Assembly: GCA_017854775.1 (NCBI GenBank)
Contig: JAFMHC010000002.1
Coordinates: 1 to 64,000 of the forward strand
DNA length: 64,000 nt
Direction: 5' to 3'
Origin: Gammaproteobacteria bacterium
GTDB taxonomy: Bacteria > Pseudomonadota > Gammaproteobacteria > Arenicellales > Arenicellaceae
The notes below the pieces were generated by a model. The model was given only the letters and a program-made list of their open reading frames with translations. It did no database searches and was not told where the DNA came from. Position 1 is the first letter of the stretch, and each line of letters starts with the position of its first letter. Made by a program: the position numbers and the translations under genes. Positions 35,934-44,977 of the stretch are shown one piece after another.

Positions 35934-36206
35934 ATGAAAAACCTATCAATCAGCCTAGCACTTATCGTAGCGTTATCAGCAAGCCAAGGCGCGTTTGCGG
36001 AACTAAAACAGATTAGTCAAAGCCCCACTTCGGGAATCGAAAAAATCGTCGTTGTTGCGCAACCAGAAGTTGCCAATTTTGAAATCTTCAGCTTAAAGCG
36101 CGGTGAGCAAGCAATACATCAAATAATGGATATCGTTGCTGATAGCTTAGATAACAAAAAGACGGTAACTGTTCAACAGTCTTCAAAAACTAACGTTTCG
36201 ATTTAA
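35934..36206 (+). CDS. Small secreted protein, duplicate B
   Basis: This is the second copy of the 90-residue exported protein, with the same signal peptide (residues 1-22) and a mature part identical except for three residues near the C-terminus. The coding DNA is identical to copy A up to the last ~36 bases, without silent changes, although flanks of the same duplication have diverged. This suggests recent gene conversion. It lies tail-to-tail with the antiporter gene, separated by a hairpin. Function unknown. Confidence 0.82.
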   Translation: MKNLSISLALIVALSASQGAFAELKQISQSPTSGIEKIVVVAQPEVANFEIFSLKRGEQAIHQIMDIVADSLDNKKTVTVQQSSKTNVSI

Positions 36207-36280
36207 TGTCCTCCAACACCATTAAAGACCTTAGGTCGGAGGCTTATACGAGCTCCGACTTACTTCCCAAAAGTAGTAAC

Positions 36281-36320
36281 TTATAAATTGGATGCCATTT
36301 AAACAGTATCCAATTTATAA
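36281..36320. terminator. Terminator between small gene B and the antiporter
   Basis: A 13-bp stem (TTATAAATTGGAT with ATCCAATTTATAA) lies between convergent genes. It is the counterpart of the hairpin at 35177-35212. Confidence 0.6.
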
Positions 36321-36372
36321 TCAATTTAGTAACCCATCTTAAGTAAGCTAATCAGCCCTATCATTTAACCGA

Positions 36373-38940
36373 CTAGTCAGCTTGATTGATCATTAGCTCC
36401 CCGCCACTTTGATTTTCGATAGCACGTTGCCGGGCGATTTTTTCTATTTGCTGACGCAGCTCAGCATCCTTATCAAGCATCTGCAAAAAATCCTTAGTAT
36501 GGAGCACTAAGAGCTCGCTAAAACCATCCGAAATCACACTGGCTATGCGCGGTTTTTGTTGCAGCAAGGCCATCTCCCCAAAGCAATCTCCACTTCCAAT
36601 AATGATAGTTTGTTTATCCAGCACAATTCGGATCGCACCCGAGGAAATAAAATACATAGCATCTGGCGGACCGCCTTTCTCAAATATGACCTCGCCTGGC
36701 AAAGCTAATCTAGGTTTCAGCAATTTGGCTATATCTAGTTGGGCGGTTTGCTCCAAATTCTCAAAGAAGGTCATTTTAGACACCAGTGTATTTGCGTCCA
36801 GACCCAAGTCGAGAGTGAGTTTTTGATTTAACTCACGGTAGCGCTCGCTCATACCCTCCTTTAATTCACTGGCAACTTCTTTGCTAATCAACGAACTGGC
36901 TAGCATGTCTTTGTATTGGTTCTGTTCAAGTCGCATGGCAGTTTGTTGTAACGCCCTTTTCTCAAGTGCTCTGGCGTACTCTGGGTAACCAGCGCGAAGC
37001 ACATCCAGTGCTTGCTCAGTTTCGAGGTCACGACGTGCTAATAATTTTTGCAGTTTGCTTGCCACGTCAGCGCCAAGCATGTCGCCGAGTTGAATTACAA
37101 CATTATCTCTGAGTTCATGTAATACCGTGCACTCGGCTTCCAAAACCTGAAAGCGGCTGGCTAAATTATTAGCCAACATTGGTGAATACCCAAACGTACG
37201 TTGAATCCTCATTGCCAGTTTAGTATGCCAATGAAAACCGAGTTTGCGGCGATAATCATCGAGATAGGCATCAAGCCCGCGATGTTTGATGCTATCGCTT
37301 AGATCGGCTGCCAGCCGGAATAGACTGCGTGCAGTATCAGGAGAAATCTCACCGCGATCTAACATCCTTGCGTAAGCTTTGTTCTCATTCATGCAAATCA
37401 TACGCAGGCCAATCAGCAGCCAATCTTCATCGCTTAAACTATTGTCTGAGACTTTGTTTGAACTGGCTTTTATTAATTGCTCATAGGGTTGAATAACCTG
37501 TTTGGTTCTGGTTTCACCGATGTGCATAGCACGCGGGGTCTTTTTGACTCGCTCGCTTACGCTAGCCATTGCTTTTGAGAACGCTCGGTCGCGAATCGCC
37601 GCATCAGCAGGCCCAAGATTGGCTAGGCCAAAGGCGCGCATTACCAGTGACACCGTGGTGGCATTAATGGCTAAGGTGAATAACACAAAGCCTGTCACCA
37701 TGACGCCTAAAAATTCTTGTATCTCTGGCGCAAAACCATCGTTTTCTATTACCGCTAGTGCCAAAGCTAGAGACACCGCACCACGTAGGCCACCCCAGAA
37801 CATCACCGCTCGGTAACCAGTACTTACTTGCGCCGACCAACCCAAGCGGCTCATTATCGGCACCAAACCAAAGATAATTGCGAAACGGGCAACAAAACCA
37901 GCCAGCAAAAGCACCGCCAGCCAGATAAATTGCTGGCTGTCCATGGCCGCCATTATCGATGGCACTTTCAAGCCAACTAGAATAAAGATTACCGAATTAG
38001 CCACGAAGCCAATCTGCTCCCAGACTTCTTCTAGCCCGTGCCAAGCGCTTTGAGTAATCACACTGCGACCACGAGAGCCAAGCACCAGCGCAGCAGTCAC
38101 TACGGCCATAACACCGGACACATGTAAGCTGTGCTCAGCAATTATGAAAGATAGATACGCGAGAGAAATAGTTAGGGTAATTTTAGGTAAGTTGGAATCA
38201 CCGATATGCACTAACAAGAAGCAGATAAGTCGAGCCGTGAGATAGCCGACGATGATGCCACCGAAAAATACTTTAACAAAAGAGCCTAAGCCACTTAACA
38301 AAGTAGGGTCAGACTGACCCAGTAGCATGGCAGAGATAATGGTGAATACCACAATCGCGGTAGCATCGTTGAATAGGCTTTCGCCTTCTACCAGAATAGC
38401 TAAGCGCTGCGGCGCACCTAGATCTTTGAAAATCGCCACTACGGCAACTGGGTCGGTGGCGGACACAATCGCGCCCAACAATAAGCAAGCTAATAGTGGA
38501 ACGTGGGTTATATAGGCCATGGTGAAACCAATCACCGCAGTCGAAATGAGCAAGCCAACAATCGCCAACATTAAAATCGGCGATATATCATCGAACAAAC
38601 GTCGCACGTCAATTGATAACGCAGACTCAAATACCAGCGCCGGTAAAAAAACGAAAAACACCGCTTCTGAGGTTATCTGCATTGAATTCAATGCCAGAAT
38701 AAATTCATGCAAAAAACCGAGCTCTGGTAGCCGTAATACAAACTCCGAACCGAGGCCGATTAACACGCCGACTGCGGCTAACATAACCGTAAAAGGGATT
38801 TTGAGCCTAGCCGCCAACGGCACAACCAACACAGCCAAGGCAAGCAAACCAGTAATTCCAAACACCAACAACATCGTGTGGTGATCAGCCGTTTGGGCTA
38901 TCTGAGCCGCTTGTTGAACTGAGTCGGAGGCGTTATTCAT
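36373..38940 (-). CDS. NhaP-type sodium/proton antiporter with C-terminal cyclic-nucleotide-binding domain
   Basis: This 855-residue inner-membrane exchanger has a membrane domain of about residues 20-440 with some 12 helices. The conserved ATDPVAVVAIFKDLGAP and the EGESLFNDATAIVVF motif (with the ND ion site) are visible. A helical cytoplasmic region of about 280 residues follows, then a cNMP-binding domain (about 735-840) with SGDCFGEMALLQQKPRIASV. It exports Na+ or K+ for protons; the C-terminal domain may gate it. It is similar to SOS1/plant-like and marine bacterial CPA1 antiporters. Its 3' end has been copied into the pseudogene fragment at 35321-35678. Confidence 0.93.
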   Translation of the reverse strand: MNNASDSVQQAAQIAQTADHHTMLLVFGITGLLALAVLVVPLAARLKIPFTVMLAAVGVLIGLGSEFVLRLPELGFLHEFILALNSMQITSEAVFFVFLPALVFESALSIDVRRLFDDISPILMLAIVGLLISTAVIGFTMAYITHVPLLACLLLGAIVSATDPVAVVAIFKDLGAPQRLAILVEGESLFNDATAIVVFTIISAMLLGQSDPTLLSGLGSFVKVFFGGIIVGYLTARLICFLLVHIGDSNLPKITLTISLAYLSFIIAEHSLHVSGVMAVVTAALVLGSRGRSVITQSAWHGLEEVWEQIGFVANSVIFILVGLKVPSIMAAMDSQQFIWLAVLLLAGFVARFAIIFGLVPIMSRLGWSAQVSTGYRAVMFWGGLRGAVSLALALAVIENDGFAPEIQEFLGVMVTGFVLFTLAINATTVSLVMRAFGLANLGPADAAIRDRAFSKAMASVSERVKKTPRAMHIGETRTKQVIQPYEQLIKASSNKVSDNSLSDEDWLLIGLRMICMNENKAYARMLDRGEISPDTARSLFRLAADLSDSIKHRGLDAYLDDYRRKLGFHWHTKLAMRIQRTFGYSPMLANNLASRFQVLEAECTVLHELRDNVVIQLGDMLGADVASKLQKLLARRDLETEQALDVLRAGYPEYARALEKRALQQTAMRLEQNQYKDMLASSLISKEVASELKEGMSERYRELNQKLTLDLGLDANTLVSKMTFFENLEQTAQLDIAKLLKPRLALPGEVIFEKGGPPDAMYFISSGAIRIVLDKQTIIIGSGDCFGEMALLQQKPRIASVISDGFSELLVLHTKDFLQMLDKDAELRQQIEKIARQRAIENQSGGELMINQAD

Positions 38941-39144
38941 TATTGTCTTACTTATATTTTTAACGAGTATAACAGGTAGTTTCAGAGCGGCGCGCCTAGA
39001 GCCAATTGATCGTCAAAGAGATTAACTAACCAAGCAATTAGGGACACAAGTGGGAAAACTTAAAGTCTGACCACTTGAGCGATATCACGAGGTTGATCTA
39101 GCTGACTACCTACAATACCGACGACCGGCTAAATTTTAAATAAA

Positions 39145-40122
39145 TTAGATCAACTCTTGAGTCTTGGCCCATGCTAAAAACAACTCGGGCCAAATAGCGA
39201 TCAGCTTAGCACGCGCTTCTGGTAATCCAAAACCATGGCCACCCTGTACAAACAAATGCATCTCTACGGCAATTCCCTTAGCCTTTAACGCTTCGCGCAT
39301 CACCAAGGAGTTTTCGACCACGACACTTGAATCATCTTCGGCGTGGATCAGAAAAAATGGCGGAGTCTTCTCGGTCACATTCAGGTGTGGCGAATGCAAT
39401 TTTTCTAGTGCAAGGGTGGCATCATTGCCAATTAACCTTTTTCTCGAGCCGGCATGGGCTAACGGTGAGCTCATCGAAATCACTGGGTAGATAGGCGCCG
39501 CGACAGAGGGCCTAGCCGATAGTTCGTCGGCCGAATCTACCGCTGAATAGGTCTTTGTATCAAACCGTGTTGCCAAATCGGCACACAGATGACCTCCGGC
39601 AGAGAAGTCCATCGAAGCCACACGCTCAGGGTCAATTGCATAGTCTTTTGCATGCGATCGAATTAGACGCATGGCGCGTTGAGCGTCCGACAAACAAACC
39701 TCAGCTCCTGCCGCCCAGCCCTCATGCGGCAAACGATATAAAAGAACAAATACGGTAAACCCTCGCGCCGATAACCAACGCCCGAGCTGATAACCTTCTT
39801 TATCAACCACCACTCGTTGATAACCGCCACCGGGCGTGATCAAGACAGCCGCCCCATTTACGACCTTAGGCCGAAACACCATAAGCCGAGGCTGAGATAT
39901 TGCCACCACAGCTCGGTCCATTAAAGCAGGGTTCTCACTTCGTTCAATAACCGTTTCATTCAAGCGTATGAGTGGTTGACCTGGTGCGCCGTGAGGCCAT
40001 AGATCAATGCTTTGATCAGGCTCGGCTATGCCAATCAATGGCGTCACTGTTTGAGCACTAAGCTTGTACGTCGCGCCAGAGGTTAATGCACCAACTAAAA
40101 GGTTTCTACGATTTATCTTCAT
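39145..40122 (-). CDS. Exported alpha/beta-hydrolase, acetyl-esterase-like
   Basis: The 325-residue protein has an RR-containing signal region (MKINRRNLLVGALTSGATYK). The mature domain starts SIDLWPHGAPGQP, typical of BD-FAE/acetyl xylan esterase-like proteins of carbohydrate loci. The oxyanion loop is ITPGGGYQRV, and the acidic and His residues lie in HAEDDSSVV and GGHGFG. The nucleophile elbow is MDFSAGGHL: the first Gly of GxSxG is replaced by Asp, which is unusual. Position next to the pectin locus suggests deacetylation of pectin fragments, but it has no operator and may be a separate unit. Confidence 0.85.
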   Translation of the reverse strand: MKINRRNLLVGALTSGATYKLSAQTVTPLIGIAEPDQSIDLWPHGAPGQPLIRLNETVIERSENPALMDRAVVAISQPRLMVFRPKVVNGAAVLITPGGGYQRVVVDKEGYQLGRWLSARGFTVFVLLYRLPHEGWAAGAEVCLSDAQRAMRLIRSHAKDYAIDPERVASMDFSAGGHLCADLATRFDTKTYSAVDSADELSARPSVAAPIYPVISMSSPLAHAGSRKRLIGNDATLALEKLHSPHLNVTEKTPPFFLIHAEDDSSVVVENSLVMREALKAKGIAVEMHLFVQGGHGFGLPEARAKLIAIWPELFLAWAKTQELI

Positions 40123-40220
40123 ATTAAACCTCGATAAACAAAGTAATTAGAGCTCTTGGTGCAAACGGCTCTAGGTAGATGAGCAAAAGATCAATTGCCT
40201 AAACACCTGCTTGTTCACGC

Positions 40221-40243
40221 GGTGGCGGCAATAAAAAGCCACC
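40221..40243 (-). terminator. Weak hairpin at the end of the pectin TRAP operon
   Basis: GGTGGC pairs with GCCACC around an 11-base loop, 44 bases past the last stop of the operon on the minus strand. There is no T-tract. Confidence 0.35.
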
Positions 40244-40286
40244 AAGTGATTCTTTATAATGGTGGAAAAACAACAGCCAGGCCAAG

Positions 40287-43118
40287 CTAATCACGCTTAT
40301 TCATAACACCAGTTAACCGAGCCATTTCACTGGCCGCGAGCAAGAATGCACCGATGCCATGAGCATCATCATCAACTCGATCGGTTGAAACATAGTAATC
40401 ATAGCTTCCGCTACGGTAGGGTTCTCCGCCCAGGCCTGCAGAACGACATACGTCGATCACATGAATGCGGCCGTCAGGGTCTTGACGAATAATATGTTGC
40501 ATCAGCCCGCCATAAGCTCGGTCGGCGATGGCCCCATAGTGAGCATCTAACAAGCCTAAGCGAACACCTTTGGCGATCGAATAGGTAAACATCGACGAGG
40601 CCGATGCTTCAAGCCAATTACCAGCTCGATCACCCTGATCAGTCACCTGATACCATAAGCCGCTGGCATGTTGATATTCAGCCAGAGCATCAACCAAGCG
40701 CACCAGTATCTGGTTTAGAGATTGTCGCCCAGCATGCCCCTCGGGCAGGTATTCAATGGTGTCGACGAGAGCCATCGCATACCAACCCATAGCGCGAGAC
40801 CAAAAAGCGGCAGAACGGCCGGTTGTGGGGTCGGCCCAAGGCTGCAGCTTGCTTTCATCCCAGGCATGGTAGAGCAAACCAGTTTGCTGATCTCGGGTCT
40901 TTTGTTCGATAATAATAAACTGATCGACTATGTCATCAAAAGCCGCAGGGTCGCTACCAAAACGTGCTTGGTATTGGGCATAGAAAGGTTGCCCCATATA
41001 GAGACCGTCTAACCAAATTTGCCAAGGGTATTTACGTTTATGCCAAAACCCACCGCTCTGCGTGCGTGGTTGCCATTTCAATTGCGTTCGTAGACTCTCA
41101 ATCGCACGTCGATAACGTACGTCCCCAGTACGCTCAAACAGCTTAAATAGAAGCCGGCCTGCACTAATAGAATCGATATTAAATTGATCCATTTTATAGG
41201 ACTCAATTTTTCCTTGCTGGTCGACAAAATGATCAACGTATGACTTGATATAATCTAAATATTGCGACGACTGGTGTTGGCTATCTAGCTGCTGCATTCC
41301 CAACAGTACTAAGCCGTGAGTATAGCTCCACACGTAGGCGCCATCTGACTTACGCATTAACCAAGGTTTGGGGAAACGCTTAATATGTTGAGAGGCTAAG
41401 GCGTGTGCTTTGTTTTCTAAGCCAACCTCGGCCTCACTTGCATGACTCAGAGAGTTTTCGCTACGCGCTATACTAGCTTTGATTTTTGCAAGTTTTCGCT
41501 CTGGATCCCAAAGCCCATTAAAGGTTTGTTGTGCGCTGATATTCGCTTGCTCATGGCTTATATTGTCATTAAGCCACGAGTAAGGTTTACCCTCTTTACT
41601 TGAGCCAAAATAATAGGCTCGATCGCCCCAAAGATTAGCTCGATTCTTAGACTTGTCGTTATAGCTGACCCGAAAGATAGCTTGATCGGCTAAGTTCTTA
41701 GAGTACCGATTGTTAATTAAATAGAACTGCGCATCGTAGTGTCGACGGCCAAGAATAAAATTGCTCACACCATCAAAAGATGAATTTTTAATTACTAATT
41801 TTTGACTCTTTTGGCGTTGCCCATCATGCCAAATCGCCGCCGCTCCACCACGGCTAAAAAACTCACTATCGGTAATGTAGCTCCAACCTCGCGGACAGAC
41901 AAAATCGGTATAACCTTCGAAGTACGCGCGCCGATGATAGTACTGACCAGAGTCCTTGTTCCAAAGACTAACTGTATCAGCACCGCCGGTTATAAAGGCG
42001 CTGTCTTCGGTGATAATACGGGTACCTTCGAGTAACCGCATTGCAAACTGATGCGAATTATCGCCTCTAGCAATACCGTAGTCGTTAACCACCCGCAGAC
42101 GCATAAAGGTAAGATCGCTGGCTTTTATATTCACCGTCGACGCACCCCAATCATCGTCATGGATGGCACGCCAATTTGCCCGCAACAACGTGGTTTTCAA
42201 GGTGGTCTTATCACGCCCTTGGCCAACAAACGCTATGTTATCTCGAGTAATCAATAGCTGCTCTTCGAATAGCCCTTCACCAATTAGTATAATCGCCGGC
42301 TCGCGTGAATCGTTGAGGTGCTCTAACGCTTGCTGAACATGGGTAAAGTCGCCCGAACCATCTTGTTCTACACGAATAATAGTTGGGCTCTGGCTGACTT
42401 GTTTAACTAAGCCTATGCGGTCTAACTCAGTGGCAATAATGGCCGCTACTCGGTAAGCACCGTATTCTGAAAAATGGCTATCATCCTGCTGCTTGTTGAG
42501 CCCCTCATCGAAATGCAAATAGAGAGACTTACTTGGCTGTTCGCCAAAGTCAGACACTAGCTTACGAGTCAATTGGTTAGCATCAATGAGCGCTACTCCG
42601 CTGGCTTTTGACAAATCTCTTACCGCTTGCGGGTACGCGCCATGAGTTGCCACCAGCTCGCCATCTACGAATTTTCGCCGCACCACCGGTGTGACTAGTA
42701 CAGGAGTTACCTGGTGGTCGCGCGCTAGCGCCACATAACGACTAAGGTATTTTGGGTAGTCAGTGTTAGCGGCGGCATAGCGGTCAGGGCTATCGAGTTT
42801 TTGATCATTATGCCCAAATTGAATTAATAAAATGTCGCCGGGGTTTAGCCCAGCCTCTAGCTGATCGAAGAAGCCTTCCTCAATAAAGCTTTTTGAGCTT
42901 CGGCCAGATTGCGCCAGATTAACAACCGTATACTCGCTTCCATAAAATGAGCTTAGCACTTGGCCCCACCCCATTCTCGGGTAAACATCTTCTCCATAGG
43001 TGCTAGCGGTACTGTCTCCGACAATATGAATGGTGCGTGCGTCGGCCGCTGATTGAAAACAGGCAGAGCACAATATCAGCAGAAATAAACTGGCAACGAG
43101 GCCGCGGTAGTTATGCAT
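40287..43118 (-). CDS. Three-domain pectinase: SGNH acetylesterase, CE8-like pectinesterase, GH105 hydrolase
   Basis: This exported protein of about 943 residues has a signal peptide at 1-27. The first domain (~28-240) is CE12-like rhamnogalacturonan acetylesterase: GDST (Ser36), GHND (102-105) and DDSH (212-215). The second (~245-540) is CE8-like, with EQDGSGDFTHVQQAL, ADT (Asp381) and YFEGYTDF (Asp405) matching the two catalytic aspartates of pectin methylesterases; the usual QDT is ADT. The third (~565-940) is GH105 unsaturated rhamnogalacturonyl/galacturonyl hydrolase with WLDGLYMG (Asp704). I start at 43118, with AGGAA upstream; the longer frame to 43205 lacks a signal. Last gene of the TRAP-kdu-kdgK operon. 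Confidence 0.9.
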   Translation of the reverse strand: MHNYRGLVASLFLLILCSACFQSAADARTIHIVGDSTASTYGEDVYPRMGWGQVLSSFYGSEYTVVNLAQSGRSSKSFIEEGFFDQLEAGLNPGDILLIQFGHNDQKLDSPDRYAAANTDYPKYLSRYVALARDHQVTPVLVTPVVRRKFVDGELVATHGAYPQAVRDLSKASGVALIDANQLTRKLVSDFGEQPSKSLYLHFDEGLNKQQDDSHFSEYGAYRVAAIIATELDRIGLVKQVSQSPTIIRVEQDGSGDFTHVQQALEHLNDSREPAIILIGEGLFEEQLLITRDNIAFVGQGRDKTTLKTTLLRANWRAIHDDDWGASTVNIKASDLTFMRLRVVNDYGIARGDNSHQFAMRLLEGTRIITEDSAFITGGADTVSLWNKDSGQYYHRRAYFEGYTDFVCPRGWSYITDSEFFSRGGAAAIWHDGQRQKSQKLVIKNSSFDGVSNFILGRRHYDAQFYLINNRYSKNLADQAIFRVSYNDKSKNRANLWGDRAYYFGSSKEGKPYSWLNDNISHEQANISAQQTFNGLWDPERKLAKIKASIARSENSLSHASEAEVGLENKAHALASQHIKRFPKPWLMRKSDGAYVWSYTHGLVLLGMQQLDSQHQSSQYLDYIKSYVDHFVDQQGKIESYKMDQFNIDSISAGRLLFKLFERTGDVRYRRAIESLRTQLKWQPRTQSGGFWHKRKYPWQIWLDGLYMGQPFYAQYQARFGSDPAAFDDIVDQFIIIEQKTRDQQTGLLYHAWDESKLQPWADPTTGRSAAFWSRAMGWYAMALVDTIEYLPEGHAGRQSLNQILVRLVDALAEYQHASGLWYQVTDQGDRAGNWLEASASSMFTYSIAKGVRLGLLDAHYGAIADRAYGGLMQHIIRQDPDGRIHVIDVCRSAGLGGEPYRSGSYDYYVSTDRVDDDAHGIGAFLLAASEMARLTGVMNKRD

Positions 43119-43205
43119 AGTTAGAGTTCCTAAATTCAGAATAGACGATCTTATTTTGAAAAAATTCAACAATAGCGCGACCACGGTGGCTCCCGACTTA
43201 GCCAA

Positions 43206-44120
43206 CTAGCTCGCGATAATCGCGCCACGATGTTGAATCACTTTTGAGGCCAGTGTGTGGCCATTTCGACAGGCACTGGTAACCGATGAACCAGATAAGC
43301 GGGCGCTCAGATAGCCGGCATTAAATGAATCTCCAGCCGCCGTTGTATCAATTGGAGTGGTAGGCACAGAGGCAACAAATTGTTGGCCAGACTTAGAGCT
43401 GGCGAGGCAACCCTCGCTGCCCATTTTGACAACGATCTCAGGCACTCCAAGCTGGCTAATCGCGTCAATAACGTCAGTTGCTGCTTGATAGCCAAATAAG
43501 CTCGACTCATCTTCAAACGTAGGTAGGGCAATACTAGTAATCTTATACATACGCTGGTAGGCCACTTTTGCCGCGTCTTCGCTCTGCCATAATGCCGGGC
43601 GATAGTTTCCATCGAAGATGATCGACCCTCCGCTGGCATGAAAGGCCTCCAAAAAAGCCAAGAGGCTTTGTCGTGCTGGCTCAGACAGAATCGCTAGGCT
43701 AATGCCGGAAAGATATATGTGCGAATAGCTAGTAAGCGAATCAAACACCGCCGAGGCCTGAGATTGCTGATCAAACATTTTGCTGGCCGGCGAATTTTTA
43801 CGCCAATAGAAAAATGACCGCTCGCCATCTTCATCGACGTCAATCAAATACATGCCTGGCACCGAGTCAGGCATGAGAACCACGTTGTCACAGTTAATGC
43901 CCTCGGCCTTCCATTGAGAAATCAGCCAATGGCTCATCGGGTCATCACCAAGCGCCGTGACATAACTCACATCGGTGCCGGCTCTAGAAAGGTAAATAGC
44001 TGTATTTAACGTATCACCGCCGTAACCCATTTCCATTGGCTTGGTATTTTTACTCGCGACGGCACCTAATTGCCGTAACTCCAGCATACACTCACCAATT
44101 ATTGCTACACGTACAGACAT
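43206..44120 (-). CDS. kdgK: 2-dehydro-3-deoxygluconokinase (KDG kinase)
   Basis: The 304-residue PfkB/ribokinase-family sugar kinase has the N-terminal signature MGYGGDTLNTAIYLSRAG. The C-terminal signature DTTAAGDSFNAGYL carries the catalytic Asp in AAGDSF. Its place beside kduD and kduI makes KDG kinase the best call. It phosphorylates 2-keto-3-deoxygluconate to KDPG, the point where the saturated and unsaturated uronate branches meet. No KDPG aldolase gene is in the window. It lies 63 bases after kduD in the leftward operon. Confidence 0.92.
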   Translation of the reverse strand: MSVRVAIIGECMLELRQLGAVASKNTKPMEMGYGGDTLNTAIYLSRAGTDVSYVTALGDDPMSHWLISQWKAEGINCDNVVLMPDSVPGMYLIDVDEDGERSFFYWRKNSPASKMFDQQSQASAVFDSLTSYSHIYLSGISLAILSEPARQSLLAFLEAFHASGGSIIFDGNYRPALWQSEDAAKVAYQRMYKITSIALPTFEDESSLFGYQAATDVIDAISQLGVPEIVVKMGSEGCLASSKSGQQFVASVPTTPIDTTAAGDSFNAGYLSARLSGSSVTSACRNGHTLASKVIQHRGAIIAS

Positions 44121-44183
44121 GGGTTAACTCAGATAATAAAATAGTTAGGTTTCAAATTGACGCCGCAAAGATGGTGATATGCC

Positions 44184-44975
44184 TTATTCGTTAGCGGGCT
44201 TACCAATGGTCGCCAAGATACCGCCATCAACATAAACGACTTGCCCGGTGACAAAATTACTCGCCTCCGAACCTAAAAATACAGCCGCGCCCTTTAGGTC
44301 ATCTGGATCGCCCCACTTGCCGGCCGGCGTGCGCTGAATAATGAATTCATTAAATGGGTTACCATCAACTCGAATTGGCTCAGTTTGACTAGTGGCAAAA
44401 TAGCCCGGCCCAATACCATTAACCTGCACATTAGATTTAGCCCATTCGGTGGCCATACTGCGGGTCAGCATTTTCAGCCCGCCTTTAGCGGCGGCATAAG
44501 CGCCAACCGAATTACGGCCTAGCTCTGACATCATTGAACAGATGTTAATGACTTTGCCGCCGCCGCGCTTAATCATCGACGCGACCACTGGCTTAGTCAT
44601 CACAAACACGCCCGTCAAATCAGTGCGAATTACCTCTTCGAACTCCGACACCGGCATATCGAGCAGTGGTATTCGCTTAATTATCCCAGCATTATTTACC
44701 AGAATATCAATCGGACCAATATCACGTTCAATCGAGTCAACAGCGCTTGCAACGGCCTCTTCATCAGTCACATCGAAACGATAACCATGCGCCGTAATGC
44801 CGGCCTTTTGGTACTGCTCGACAGCGACAGCAATTTTTTCATCACTGGAACGACCATTAACCACGACCGTCGCCCCAGCCTCGCCCAAGCCCATGGCCAT
44901 CGACATACCCAAGCCATGTGTGGCCCCAGTTACCAAGGCAATTTTACCGGATAAATCAAACAACTTATTGGTCAC
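44184..44975 (-). CDS. kduD: 2-dehydro-3-deoxy-D-gluconate 5-dehydrogenase KduD
   Basis: This 263-residue classical short-chain dehydrogenase has the NAD-binding loop VTGATHGLGMSMA (residues ~15-27) and NNAG. The catalytic Ser is in NICSMMSELG, and YAAAK has Tyr and Lys. It reduces 2,5-diketo-3-deoxygluconate (DKII), made by KduI, to KDG. It lies two bases after kduI, so they are co-translated. SDR specificity alone would be uncertain; the neighbour KduI settles the call. Confidence 0.93.
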   Translation of the reverse strand: MTNKLFDLSGKIALVTGATHGLGMSMAMGLGEAGATVVVNGRSSDEKIAVAVEQYQKAGITAHGYRFDVTDEEAVASAVDSIERDIGPIDILVNNAGIIKRIPLLDMPVSEFEEVIRTDLTGVFVMTKPVVASMIKRGGGKVINICSMMSELGRNSVGAYAAAKGGLKMLTRSMATEWAKSNVQVNGIGPGYFATSQTEPIRVDGNPFNEFIIQRTPAGKWGDPDDLKGAAVFLGSEASNFVTGQVVYVDGGILATIGKPANE

Positions 44976-44977
44976 GG

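Larger units (their letters stand above)
35679..36738. repeat. Tandem segmental duplication, copy B
   Basis: This is the second copy of the 1.1-kb unit, continuing into the intact antiporter gene. Bases 35846-36169 match 34741-35064 with a single difference (T at 35899, C at 34794), while the outer parts of the unit are much more diverged. Confidence 0.9.

Noticed and set aside
34576-36738. Duplication caused by an insertion sequence
   Set aside because: No transposase, no terminal inverted repeats and no target-site duplication were seen; unequal recombination or replication slippage explains it better.
43119-43205. N-terminal extension of the three-domain pectinase
   Set aside because: The internal ATG at 43118 has a ribosome site and begins a proper signal peptide; the extension would bury it.
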